A stretch of 11,768 nt of DNA from Spartobacteria bacterium (GCA_025350985.1 JANXWU010000230.1:1-11768); one strand, 5' to 3'. Positions 1 through 6,332 are shown, numbered from the stretch's first letter. Made by a program: numbers and translations. The notes: generated from the letters alone by a model not told the origin.

Positions 1-269
1 TCCAGGAAGTTAATGCCGCCATCGATCGCCGTGCGGATAATGCGGATGCTTTCCTCCTCGTCCTTTTGCTGGCCGATATGAAAGCCACCCAAGCCCACCA
101 TCGACACCTTTTCGCCCGTCCGACCCAAGGCGCGGCGGGGAATGCCACCGGACTTCTCCGCCGCCCAAGCCTCACTTTTCACGCTGATCGTCACCCCCAT
201 CGCGATCGCCGCGCGGACAAAGTCCCGGCGAGTTACTTCAAAATCTGGTCTTGGAGAATTGGTCTTCAT
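1..269 (-). CDS. Tat-exported aldo/keto reductase, N-terminal part
   Basis: Partial gene: the minus strand is open from an ATG at 269 to the left edge, giving 89 codons. The N-terminus is a twin-arginine signal: TRRDFVRAA (R14, R15), then a weakly hydrophobic stretch (AIAMGVTISV) and an AWA site near residues 34-36. The start of an aldo/keto reductase barrel follows: RRALGRTGEKVSMVGLGGFH (about 45-64), then the EEESIRIIRTAIDGGINFL strand (71-89). The cut falls just at the Asp expected in the GINFxDTA motif. Family members are NAD(P)H-dependent oxidoreductases. Tat export suggests this one folds with cofactor before leaving the cytoplasm, which is common for exported paralogues in these phyla. 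Its substrate cannot be told. A weak GGAAAG lies about 10 nt before the ATG. It is co-oriented with topB but separated by a 434-bp repeat-rich gap, so it probably has its own promoter. Confidence 0.88.
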   Translation of the reverse strand, partial: MKTNSPRPDFEVTRRDFVRAAIAMGVTISVKSEAWAAEKSGGIPRRALGRTGEKVSMVGLGGFHIGQQKDEEESIRIIRTAIDGGINFL

Positions 270-285
270 AAGTCGTCTTTCCAAA

Positions 286-311
286 CCTTTCGCAACTCGA
301 ATCGCGAAAGG
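286..311. promoter_or_regulatory. Inverted repeat just upstream of the aldo/keto reductase
   Basis: CCTTTCGC (286-293) and GCGAAAGG (304-311) form a perfect 8-bp inverted repeat with a 10-nt spacer, 16 nt upstream of the ATG at 269. This position suits an operator for a dimeric regulator or a hairpin in the 5' leader. No regulator can be named. Confidence 0.35.
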
Positions 312-319
312 CTGCTTGC

Positions 320-339
320 CTCTTCCTGAGTTGGAAGAG
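320..339. promoter_or_regulatory. Second small hairpin upstream of the aldo/keto reductase
   Basis: CTCTTCC (320-326), a TGAGTT loop and GGAAGAG (333-339) form a perfect 7-bp stem. It lies 8 nt beyond the first inverted repeat and just outside the 171-bp element that begins at 360. There is no U-tract on either strand, so it is not a clear intrinsic terminator. A leader structure or protein-binding site is possible. Confidence 0.3.
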
Positions 340-359
340 TCGATAACTTCGACCTTAAA

Positions 360-530
360 GGGCGTCTAAAAAGTCTTGATGCGTGTGGAAAGCGGCGCGA
401 GGACGCGCCGCACTCCAAAGCGGCTGCGCTGCAAAACTAAGCTGCCGCGCCTTTTTCCGCGCCAAGCGCTTTGGAGTGCGCTGCGTCCCCGCAGCGCTTT
501 CAACACGCGCGCCCCAACTTTTAGACGCCC
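360..530. repeat. 171-bp palindromic element with 12-bp perfect terminal inverted repeats
   Basis: The ends are GGGCGTCTAAAA (360-371) and its exact complement TTTTAGACGCCC (519-530). Each arm carries a hairpin bordered by the same flanks, read outward to inward as GAAAGCG, stem-loop-stem, then CACTCCAAAGCG. The left hairpin is GCGGCGCG-AGGA-CGCGCCGC (392-411). The right hairpin is GCGCTGCG-TCCC-CGCAGCGC (478-497). The stems differ between arms but both pair perfectly, which points to selection on structure. There is no coding potential: the short reading frames across it are chance. It resembles a MITE or REP-type element and lacks a transposase. No clean target-site duplication is visible. 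Confidence 0.8.
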
Positions 531-533
531 TCT

Positions 534-688
534 TAGAACCTATCCGAAAGCCGCGCGGCGGAACACAAGCATCTTGCCCATACCGGACAGCAGGCTTCCA
601 GCCTGCCTAGTTGAGCCTCAGCAGGCAAGGATGCCCGCCTGCCCGCACCGCTTGGAAGACGGTGTTCCGATTGGTCGGATAGCTTCTA
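534..688. repeat. 155-bp inverted-repeat element between topB and the aldo/keto reductase
   Basis: TAGAACCTATCCGA (534-547) and TCGGATAGCTTCTA (675-688) are inverted copies matching at 13 of 14 positions. The similarity resumes inward at CGGAACAC (559-566) against GTGTTCCG (662-669). The element starts three bases after the 171-bp element ends, so together they fill most of the 434-bp gap. Its core holds the two-motif GCAGGC repeat at 590-642. No open reading frame of merit lies in it. A small non-autonomous mobile element is the simplest reading. Confidence 0.6.
590..642. repeat. GCAGGC two-motif palindromic repeat, copy 1
   Basis: GCAGGCTTCCAGCCTGC (590-606) is a near-perfect palindrome with 7-bp arms. 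After 14 nt it is followed by a second motif beginning GCAGGCAAGGATGCCC (from 621) and ending GCCTGC (637-642). The same two motifs, in inverted orientation and with the same 14-nt spacer, occur at 4823-4871. The spacer sequences differ, so the layout rather than the whole sequence is kept. Confidence 0.7.
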
Positions 689-701
689 GTCTTATTGGCC
701 G

Positions 702-722
702 GGTCAAGCCGCCGTCTTGACC
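702..722 (-). terminator. Hairpin across the 3' end of topB
   Basis: GGTCAAG (702-708) and CTTGACC (716-722) pair perfectly around a 7-nt loop, and the topB stop codon (704-706) lies in one arm. It is placed where a transcript end or 3' stabilising structure would be. On the minus strand no U-run follows, so it is not a classical intrinsic terminator. Confidence 0.3.
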
Positions 723-3178
723 GGACGAACGGCCTTGGGCTTCTTCTCCCGCGGCGCAAACTCGAACCCAACCTTGCCCGCTTCCAGCTTGAGAAAAGCC
801 GCGAACGCCCGCCCTTTTTTCGAAATGAATTTCGGCAGTAAATCAGTCTTACCCGTCGTGAGCATTTTCTTCACCTGCTCGGGCGCGATTTGCTTTTGCA
901 AAATGGTTTTGCCCATCCGCAGCGTGCAGGTTTTTTGGCCGCCGACCGCGTGCTCACAGGCAAAGGCGTTGTCGAGTTCATAGACTTGGCCCTTTTGACA
1001 AACCGGACACGGCGCGAGGGGCGTGAGCTTGGAAAAATCAATCGCCTCGCCCTCCTTCGCCTCCGAATTTTCAAAGTCGAACTTCGGCTTAAAATCTTCT
1101 CCGAGCGTGACGAGGGCGGAGAAGGCGCGGCCCATCTTGCTGCGGAATCCTTCCAGCGGGCCGAGACGTTTTTCGGTGAGCAGCGTGATGACTTCCTCGG
1201 GCGTGAATTGCCGCGACGCCATCGTTTTCCAAATGAGCAAACCGCACTGCTTGCACTCGAAGGTTTTGTAAGTCTCCTTGATCGGCCCGCCGCCGCACTT
1301 CGGGCACGGCGCTTCGATGGTCGCGTATTCGCCTTGAATCGTCTCGCCGCGGAAGCCCTTGACCTTATCGATGATTTCGCGCGTCAGCCCGCGAATCTGC
1401 TCCATGAACTGCGCGCGCCCGAGCTTCCCCTGCTCCATTTGTTTGAGCTTGAACTCCCACTCGCCCGTCAGTTCTGGTTTGCAAAGCACGTCGGTGCCGA
1501 GATTGCGCAGCAGCGTGATGAGCGACATCCCTTTCGCGCTCACGATCAACTCCCGGCCCTTGCGCTCGATGTAGCCTTCAAAAATCAGCCCCTCGATCAC
1601 CTGCGCGCGCGTCGCCGGAGTGCCGAGTCCGCGCTCGGCCATCGCCTCGCGCAGTTCTTCGTCATCGACGAGTTTGCCCGCGCCTTCCATCGCGGAAAGC
1701 AGCGTCGCTTCATTAAAACGCGCCGGCGGTTTCGTTTCGTTTTCCTTCACTTCAATCGCGAGCACGTTCGCGATTTCGCCCGGTGAGATCGGGACAATCG
1801 ACTCGTTTTCACCCGCCGCTTCTTTTCCATAAACGGCGAGCCAACCGGGATCGACGATGATTTTCCCGTCGGTTTTAAAAGCCTCGCCTTCGACGCGGGT
1901 GATGCGCGTGGTGACTTCAAATTGCGCCGCCGGAAAAAACACCGCGATGGTCCGCCGCGCCACCATGTCGAAAACTTTGCGCTCGAAATCGTCAAGGCCC
2001 GCCGCCGATTTTCCGGTCGGGATGATGGCGTGGTGATCGCTGACTTTGGCGTTGTTGAAGACGCGCTTGGTCGGAATGACCCAGCCGTTGCGGAGCGCCT
2101 TTTCGGCGTGGACCGAGAGCGACGAATCGTCAAAGCTTTTCAGCACGGTTTTCACCTGGCCGAGATTGTCCTCGGGCAAATAGCGCGAGTCGGTTCGCGG
2201 ATAGGTCAGTACTTTGTGTTTCTCGTAAAGCGCCTGCGCGAGTTGCAGCGTCCGCCGCGCGCTCAGGCCGAAGCGGCCATTCGCCTCCCGCTGCAAAGTC
2301 GTGAGGTCGTACAGCAGCGGCGACGCCTGCGTGGTCGGCTTTTTCTCCTCGGTGATGACGCCGGTCTTGCCGTCGCATTTCGCCTGAATCGCCTCGGCTT
2401 GTTCCCGATTCCAGATGCGTTCCGCGCGCGTATCTTCTTCGCCATCTTTCTTAAATTTCTCGTCAAACCAGCGTCCGCGATAACTGCCGGCTTTCACGCC
2501 GAAATCGCCGAACACTTCAAAATAGGTGCGCGGTTTGAACGAGCGGATTTTCTCCTCGCGCTCGGCAAGAATGGCGAGCGTCGGCGTCTGCACGCGACCT
2601 GCCGTCGTCTTTTGAAAACCACCCTCGCGCGAGTTGAACGACGTGAGCGCGCGCGTTGAATTGATGCCAACCAGCCAGTCGCTTTCGGCGCGGGACATGG
2701 CCGCGTCCGCCAGCGGTTGCATCGATTCGTCGCTCCGCAAATTCCGAAACGCCTCGCGAATCGCCTCGCTCGTCATCGATTGCAGCCAGAGCCGTTGCAG
2801 CGGCTTTTTCGAGCCGGTCCACTTGACGACGTTGCGAAAAATCAGTTCGCCTTCGCGCCCGGCGTCGCAGGCGTTGATCAGCTCCGTCACGTCCTTGCGC
2901 GCGATCAATTTTTTCAGCACCCGCAGCCGTCCCTCATTCCTCTCGATCGGCGTCAGGTCGAACTCCGGCGGCAGTACTGGCAGATTCTCCAGATTCCATT
3001 TCCCGCGTTTCACCTCGACGCCTTCCGGCGGCACGATCTCGACCAAATGACCCACCGCCGACGAGATGACAAACTGCTCGTTTTCGAAAAAATCCTTCTC
3101 GCGTTTGAACTTGCCCAGCACGCGCGCCAAGTCGGCGGCGACGCTGGGTTTTTCGGCGATGACGAGAGTTTTGCCCAT
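704..3178 (-). CDS. topB: DNA topoisomerase III (type IA)
   Basis: An 824-residue type IA topoisomerase that cuts one DNA strand through a tyrosyl-5'-phosphate link and passes a strand through the gap. It starts with the TOPRIM signature MGKTLVIAEKPSVA. The TOPRIM acidic motif reads CDAGREGE (104-111), so the usual DxDxE is DxGxE (D105, G107, E109), a form I recall in a branch of TopB proteins. The active site is HKVLTYPRTDS with nucleophile Y326. SDHHAIIPT (380-388) and GLGTPATRA (517-525) are further conserved segments. The tail holds two zinc-ribbon-like C-terminal repeats with C625/C628/C642/C645 and C724/C727/C741/C751. Each is followed by a GRAFxA segment of the Toprim_Crpt type, at 683 and 789. 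The ATG at 3178 has no Shine-Dalgarno. A 26-bp repeat arm ends 10 nt upstream of it. It lies 29 bp after the GxxExxY gene and probably shares a transcript with dprA. Confidence 0.96.
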   Translation of the reverse strand: MGKTLVIAEKPSVAADLARVLGKFKREKDFFENEQFVISSAVGHLVEIVPPEGVEVKRGKWNLENLPVLPPEFDLTPIERNEGRLRVLKKLIARKDVTELINACDAGREGELIFRNVVKWTGSKKPLQRLWLQSMTSEAIREAFRNLRSDESMQPLADAAMSRAESDWLVGINSTRALTSFNSREGGFQKTTAGRVQTPTLAILAEREEKIRSFKPRTYFEVFGDFGVKAGSYRGRWFDEKFKKDGEEDTRAERIWNREQAEAIQAKCDGKTGVITEEKKPTTQASPLLYDLTTLQREANGRFGLSARRTLQLAQALYEKHKVLTYPRTDSRYLPEDNLGQVKTVLKSFDDSSLSVHAEKALRNGWVIPTKRVFNNAKVSDHHAIIPTGKSAAGLDDFERKVFDMVARRTIAVFFPAAQFEVTTRITRVEGEAFKTDGKIIVDPGWLAVYGKEAAGENESIVPISPGEIANVLAIEVKENETKPPARFNEATLLSAMEGAGKLVDDEELREAMAERGLGTPATRAQVIEGLIFEGYIERKGRELIVSAKGMSLITLLRNLGTDVLCKPELTGEWEFKLKQMEQGKLGRAQFMEQIRGLTREIIDKVKGFRGETIQGEYATIEAPCPKCGGGPIKETYKTFECKQCGLLIWKTMASRQFTPEEVITLLTEKRLGPLEGFRSKMGRAFSALVTLGEDFKPKFDFENSEAKEGEAIDFSKLTPLAPCPVCQKGQVYELDNAFACEHAVGGQKTCTLRMGKTILQKQIAPEQVKKMLTTGKTDLLPKFISKKGRAFAAFLKLEAGKVGFEFAPREKKPKAVRPVKTAA

Positions 3179-3188
3179 GAGGAAAAGT

Positions 3189-3214
3189 GAATCTGGAACT
3201 CAGGAACTCAGGAA
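3189..3214. repeat. Left arm of the 26-bp inverted repeat bounding the GxxExxY gene
   Basis: These 26 bases are an exact inverted copy of 3632-3657. They contain the 8-bp unit GGAACTCA twice plus a partial third copy, preceded by GAATCT. The stop codon of the GxxExxY gene (3208-3210) lies inside this arm. The arm also sits 10 nt before the topB start, where it replaces any Shine-Dalgarno. Matching stops at once on the outer side. Confidence 0.9.
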
Positions 3215-3660
3215 TGGGAACGAGGAAAATCAATCGATCCCGGCTCGATGGGCCGCTCACGGCCCACGCGTTTGATCGTCAGCGGCATGGCGGCAAAATT
3301 AAACAGCAGGGCGTCCTGAAGGTTTGCGGCTTTGAGGTACGAACGGACGATGGAGAAATGAATGCGCTCCAATTCCGCCACCGCTTTCAATTCAACAACG
3401 AATAATCCTTCGACTAGAAAATCGAGGCGGTGTTCGCCAATCCCTCTTCCGCGATAAAACAACGGGAGTGTTTTTTGACGCTCGTAACGAACGCCTGTCA
3501 ACTCCAACTCGACCGCGAGAGCCGCTTCGTAGGCTGATTCCAAAAATCCCGGCCCGAGTTCGCGATGCACGGCGATGGCGGCGGCAATGATCCTGTCACT
3601 CCGATGCCTGTTCTGGATCTCTTCCGATTCTTTCCTGAGTTCCTGAGTTCCAGATTCCAT
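3208..3660 (-). CDS. GxxExxY protein (PDDEXK_3 nuclease-like fold)
   Basis: A 150-residue protein of the GxxExxY family. HRELGPGFLESAYEAAL (32-48) holds the naming residues G38, E41 and Y44. RLDFLVEG (D80) and VVELKAV (E90, K92) form the D...ExK core of the PD-(D/E)XK nuclease superfamily. SIVRSYLKAANLQDALLFNF (103-122) is the usual C-terminal signature. The family's role is not established; nuclease activity is inferred from the fold. The ATG overlaps the dprA stop as TAATG, suggesting translational coupling. Residues 2-10 (ESGTQELRK) are encoded by one repeat arm and the stop codon by the other, so the coding region fits exactly within the inverted repeat. The conserved part begins near residue 20, so the first residues are probably repeat-derived. 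A cassette inserted behind dprA is likely. Confidence 0.9.
   Translation of the reverse strand: MESGTQELRKESEEIQNRHRSDRIIAAAIAVHRELGPGFLESAYEAALAVELELTGVRYERQKTLPLFYRGRGIGEHRLDFLVEGLFVVELKAVAELERIHFSIVRSYLKAANLQDALLFNFAAMPLTIKRVGRERPIEPGSIDFPRSHS
3632..3657. repeat. Right arm of the 26-bp inverted repeat bounding the GxxExxY gene
   Basis: Exact inverted copy of 3189-3214 (26 of 26). On the minus strand it begins at the third base of the GxxExxY start codon's following residue and encodes ESGTQELRK. It lies immediately after the dprA stop codon, which marks the likely insertion point. Confidence 0.9.
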
Positions 3661-4757
3661 TAAAGAAGTTTCACAAAATGCTGGCCGGGCAGTTGTTTCA
3701 CTAGCCGTTTCATTTCAAGGGCGAGGAGCGTCGATGAGACTGTGGAGGTTGGCAAGCGGGTTTTGGAGATGATCGCGTCGATGGCTGTCTCGGAGTCGCC
3801 GATGGCGTCATACACCAGTTTCTCCTCGGGCTGGAGCGCATCGGCGCGCGGCGAGCTGGCGGTGAGTTTCGGCGTTTCGGGAAAAAGTGTCTGCATGTCA
3901 TCGACGATGTCGTTCGCGCTCATCACCAGTTTTGCGCCTTGTTGAATGAGGCGGTTCGAGCCCGCGCTGGTCGGGCGATCAATCGGTCCGGGCACCGCGA
4001 AAACATTGCGCCCCTGTTCGGCGGCTTGTCCGGCGGTGATCAGCGCGCCGCTGCCGAGACCGGCTTCGACCACCAGCACGCCGAAGCTCCAGCCGCTGAC
4101 GATCCGGTTACGCATCGGAAACGTCTGCGTGTCCGCTTTCACCTCCATCGAAAACTCGCTGACGACCGCCGCGCCCGACTCGACGATTTTCTCCGCGAGC
4201 CCGAGGTTTTCCTTCGGGTAGATATTTAGAAATCCCGAGCCGAGCACCGCGACCGTGCGACCTTTTGCCGCGAGCGCGCCCTGATGCGCCGCCGTGTCAA
4301 TGCCGCGCGCCAGTCCGCTGACCACCGTGAGGCCAGCGTAGGCGAGCTGATAGGAAAGTTTCTTCGTGCATTCGAGTCCGTAGTGCGAGGTCTGCCGCGA
4401 GCCGACGATGGCGATGCCGTGATGATCGCGGTCCGTCAGCGTGCCCCAGACGTAAAGCACGATTGGCGGGTTGTGGATTTCGCGCAGCAGCTTGGGATAC
4501 TCCGGCGATTCCTGCGTGATGACGTGCGCGCCAAAGTCCGCGACACGTTTCAGTTCGGCTTCGAGATCAACGTGCTTCTCCCAGCCTGCGACGTTTTCCG
4601 CAACCTCGTTGCCGATGCCATCGACCGTGCGCAGTTCGCTCGCGCGCGCGACCAGAATCCGCTGCGGGGTTTCGAAAACTTCGAGCAGATTCCGCAACCG
4701 CACCGGCCCCATTTTCGGAACCATATTCAGCGCGATGCAAGCCTCGGTGTGCGTCAC
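3660..4757 (-). CDS. dprA: DNA-processing protein DprA (Smf)
   Basis: DprA binds incoming single-stranded DNA and loads RecA during natural transformation; it is also widespread in species not known to be competent. This 365-residue protein has the full layout. It begins with a helix-hairpin-helix-type N-terminus (ALNMVPKMGPVRLRNLL, 9-25). The Rossmann-like core carries VGSR (118-121), SGLARGID (147-154), FPMRNRI (213-219), EAGLGSGALITAG (231-243), VPGP (255-258) and GSNRLIQQGA (266-275). A DprA winged-helix domain fills about 310-365. The start codon is GTG: an in-frame TAG lies four codons upstream, and the next ATG (M12) would break the conserved N-terminal helix. No Shine-Dalgarno is visible. 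The stop overlaps the ATG of the GxxExxY gene by one base. A palindromic repeat lies 37 bp upstream. Confidence 0.95.
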   Translation of the reverse strand: MTHTEACIALNMVPKMGPVRLRNLLEVFETPQRILVARASELRTVDGIGNEVAENVAGWEKHVDLEAELKRVADFGAHVITQESPEYPKLLREIHNPPIVLYVWGTLTDRDHHGIAIVGSRQTSHYGLECTKKLSYQLAYAGLTVVSGLARGIDTAAHQGALAAKGRTVAVLGSGFLNIYPKENLGLAEKIVESGAAVVSEFSMEVKADTQTFPMRNRIVSGWSFGVLVVEAGLGSGALITAGQAAEQGRNVFAVPGPIDRPTSAGSNRLIQQGAKLVMSANDIVDDMQTLFPETPKLTASSPRADALQPEEKLVYDAIGDSETAIDAIISKTRLPTSTVSSTLLALEMKRLVKQLPGQHFVKLL

Positions 4758-4793
4758 GCGGCCAAGCTAGCACGGGGGTCAATCTGCGCCGAA

Positions 4794-4900
4794 GTAGCAC
4801 AGCCTTCCAGGCTGTGGGGGGAGCCGGGCATCCTGCCTGCCGATGCACCGGAACGCAGGCTAGAAGCCTGCTCGCCGCACACGCTGGAAGCCTGTGCTAC
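4794..4900. repeat. 107-bp palindromic element, GCAGGC repeat copy 2
   Basis: The outer ends are imperfect inverted repeats: GTAGCACAG-CTTCCAG-type sequence at 4794-4816 against CACGCTGGAAGCCTGTGC at 4880-4897. Inside, GCCGGGCATCCTGCCTGC (4823-4840), 14 nt, then GCAGGCTAGAAGCCTGC (4855-4871) repeat the two motifs of 590-642 in inverted orientation, the second with 16 of 17 bases alike. It fills the 155-bp gap between the hydrolase stop and the dprA start. It could fold in the RNA if the two genes are co-transcribed. No coding potential is seen. Confidence 0.75.
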
Positions 4901-4912
4901 GGGCGCGCGGCT

Positions 4913-5782
4913 TTACAACGTGACTTCGTCGCCCTCACGCGCGGCTTCGATTTGCAGCGTGCTTTCCTTGGACACCGCCAGCTCGCGGGCACGCCCGACC
5001 ATCGCGTGGATGAATGGATCGTCGTGCTCCGGGTCGTGGTGGAAAAGGAAAAGCCGTTTCACTTCCGCTTCGATCGCCAGCTCGACCACCGCCGTCAGGC
5101 AGCCGTGACCCCAGCCGACGTGCGCCTCATATTCGTCCTCGTCGTAGTGGGCGTCGATGATGAGCGCGTCCGCCCCGCGCGCAAACTCGATCAGTCTTTC
5201 GTCCACGCCCTCGGCGTCCGCGATGTGCGCCGTGCGGCGTTGGCCGTAGAGTTCGTTGTCCGGCAGATACGCGATGGAGCCGCTGCTGGTCTCCAGACGA
5301 AAACCCATCGTGACGCCGGGATGGTTCGCGCGATGCGTGCCCACCTTCACCGGGCCGATGGAAAACTCCGCGCCCGTCAATTCCTCGATAACAATGTTCG
5401 CCGACATCTCCGCAAACGCGATGGGGAAATATGGCGCCTCCATCTGGCCTGCCAGCGCCTTTTCGAGCCCGGCCTGAAAGTCGGCGCAGCCCCGCACGCA
5501 GATTTTGTTCTTCGCGTCGTAGGCCGGCTGGAAAAAGGGAAAGCCGTGGATGTGATCCCAGTGCGGATGCGAGATCAGCAGGGTCAGGGCGGCGGGAGCG
5601 CCAGCGAACTCCTTCGCCAGCGCAAGGCCGAGCGGACGAATGCCCGTCCCGGCGTCGAGCACGATGATTTCGCCATCGGCGCGGACTTCGACACACGGCG
5701 TGTTGCCGCCAAAAAAGAGGGTCGAGGGGCCGGGCGTCGGCACCGAACCGCGGACGCCCCAGAATTTAAACCGGCAGGACAT
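4913..5782 (-). CDS. Metallo-beta-lactamase-fold hydrolase
   Basis: A 289-residue member of the metallo-beta-lactamase fold, in the ribonuclease Z/PhnP-like group of phosphodiesterase-type enzymes. FKFWGVRGSVPTPGP opens the protein and FGGNTPCVEV follows (24-33). The metal motif is SHPHWDH (71-77), with further candidate ligands in NHPG (H154), IIDAHYDEDE (D210, H212) and LFHHDPEHDD (H248, H249, H253). The reading frame could start 38 codons earlier, at 5896. I chose M39 because the family begins with this WGVRGS strand and because the extension translates a 14-bp tandem repeat. The substrate is unknown; a cyclic nucleotide or nucleic acid phosphodiester is plausible. It could lead the dprA run, though a 155-bp repeat-bearing gap intervenes. 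Confidence 0.9.
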   Translation of the reverse strand: MSCRFKFWGVRGSVPTPGPSTLFFGGNTPCVEVRADGEIIVLDAGTGIRPLGLALAKEFAGAPAALTLLISHPHWDHIHGFPFFQPAYDAKNKICVRGCADFQAGLEKALAGQMEAPYFPIAFAEMSANIVIEELTGAEFSIGPVKVGTHRANHPGVTMGFRLETSSGSIAYLPDNELYGQRRTAHIADAEGVDERLIEFARGADALIIDAHYDEDEYEAHVGWGHGCLTAVVELAIEAEVKRLFLFHHDPEHDDPFIHAMVGRARELAVSKESTLQIEAAREGDEVTL

Positions 5783-5894
5783 TAAGGATTTTTGATCGAG
5801 GATTTGCGATTGAAGGTTGCAGCAGAACGTCTCTTCTCCGCAAAATGCACGCCACTGGCTATTCCAAACTTCACTCAACCCCATCTCCACACCC
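5783..5894. promoter_or_regulatory. Divergent intergenic region between the hydrolase and DUF5069 genes
   Basis: This 112-bp region must hold the promoters for both divergent genes. No convincing -35/-10 pair could be picked on either strand, and neither start has a Shine-Dalgarno. It contains the 14-bp tandem repeat at 5786-5813. Confidence 0.4.
5786..5813. repeat. 14-bp imperfect tandem repeat
   Basis: GGATTTTTGATCGA (5786-5799) is followed directly by GGATTTGCGATTGA (5800-5813), matching at 11 of 14 positions. On the minus strand it lies 4 nt before the chosen ATG of the hydrolase gene. Read in frame it would give the NLQSQILDQKS part of the rejected N-terminal extension, a composition typical of translated intergenic repeats. 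Confidence 0.6.
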
Positions 5895-6332
5895 ATGAAC
5901 GTCCCTCAACTCCGCAGTCCGTCGGAAAAACTCGGCGGCCTTGTTTACCTTCCCCGCCTCATCGACAAAGTCCGCCTGCACCAAGCCGGGACGCTGCCCG
6001 CCGATTACCACGCGAATTTGGGCAAGGGGTTCGACGGTCGTTGCGTCAATTTTTTGCAAGTAACCTACGACGCGCTCGCGGAACGCGTGCAACAAGGCGG
6101 GGACGACGCGGCGATCCTCGCCTGGTGTTTCGAGCAGGGTCGCAAACCGAGCGAGGAGGAAATCGAGATTTGGAACGAGTTCCTGCGCAAACGCGGCTGG
6201 AACGACGAGGCCACGGAAATTCTGCTGAAACGAAAAAAAGACGCCGGCGCCGAGGGCCGTGCCGACATCCAGACGATGTTCGATTACATCGACTTCGACG
6301 AAGGACGGGAGCCGGCTGGGAAGAAAGTTTGA
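5895..6332 (+). CDS. DUF5069 protein
   Basis: A 145-residue protein matching the DUF5069 family. Its landmarks are LRSPSEKLGGLVYLPRLIDK (6-25), KVRLHQAGTLPADYHANLGK (25-44), FDGRCVNFLQV (46-56), WCFEQGRKPSEEEIEIWNEF (82-101) and KRGWNDEA (104-111). No function is known. It has no signal peptide or membrane segment, so it is probably cytoplasmic. The frame stays open back to an ATG at 5817, but the family begins at the LRSP region, so the ATG at 5895 is preferred. No Shine-Dalgarno precedes either one. It is divergent from the hydrolase and ends 117 bp before the sigma factor, so it is likely a single-gene unit. Confidence 0.88.
   Translation: MNVPQLRSPSEKLGGLVYLPRLIDKVRLHQAGTLPADYHANLGKGFDGRCVNFLQVTYDALAERVQQGGDDAAILAWCFEQGRKPSEEEIEIWNEFLRKRGWNDEATEILLKRKKDAGAEGRADIQTMFDYIDFDEGREPAGKKV

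Noticed and set aside
360-688. CRISPR array or tRNA in the repeat-rich gap
   Set aside because: The repeats are inverted pairs rather than regularly spaced direct repeats, and no cloverleaf with a T-loop was found.
376-720. Small open frames of 75-114 codons in the topB to aldo/keto reductase gap
   Set aside because: They run through inverted repeats and have low-complexity Arg/Pro/Ala content, with no start signals.
890-2659. Plus-strand open frames of 298 and 245 codons
   Set aside because: Both are antisense to topB, whose domains cover the whole stretch.
3208-4757. Anti-phage defence island built on dprA, GxxExxY and topB
   Set aside because: dprA and topB are housekeeping-type genes with usual domains, and nothing beyond the GxxExxY fold suggests defence.
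4814-5785. 323-codon plus-strand open frame
   Set aside because: Antisense to the hydrolase gene and begins inside the palindromic repeat; the opposite strand has clear metal-binding motifs.
5817-5894. Upstream start for the DUF5069 gene
   Set aside because: The 26 extra residues are not part of the family and fall in the divergent promoter gap.
5783-5896. N-terminal extension of the hydrolase to an ATG at 5896
   Set aside because: It translates a 14-bp tandem repeat, does not match the family start, and would overlap the DUF5069 start.
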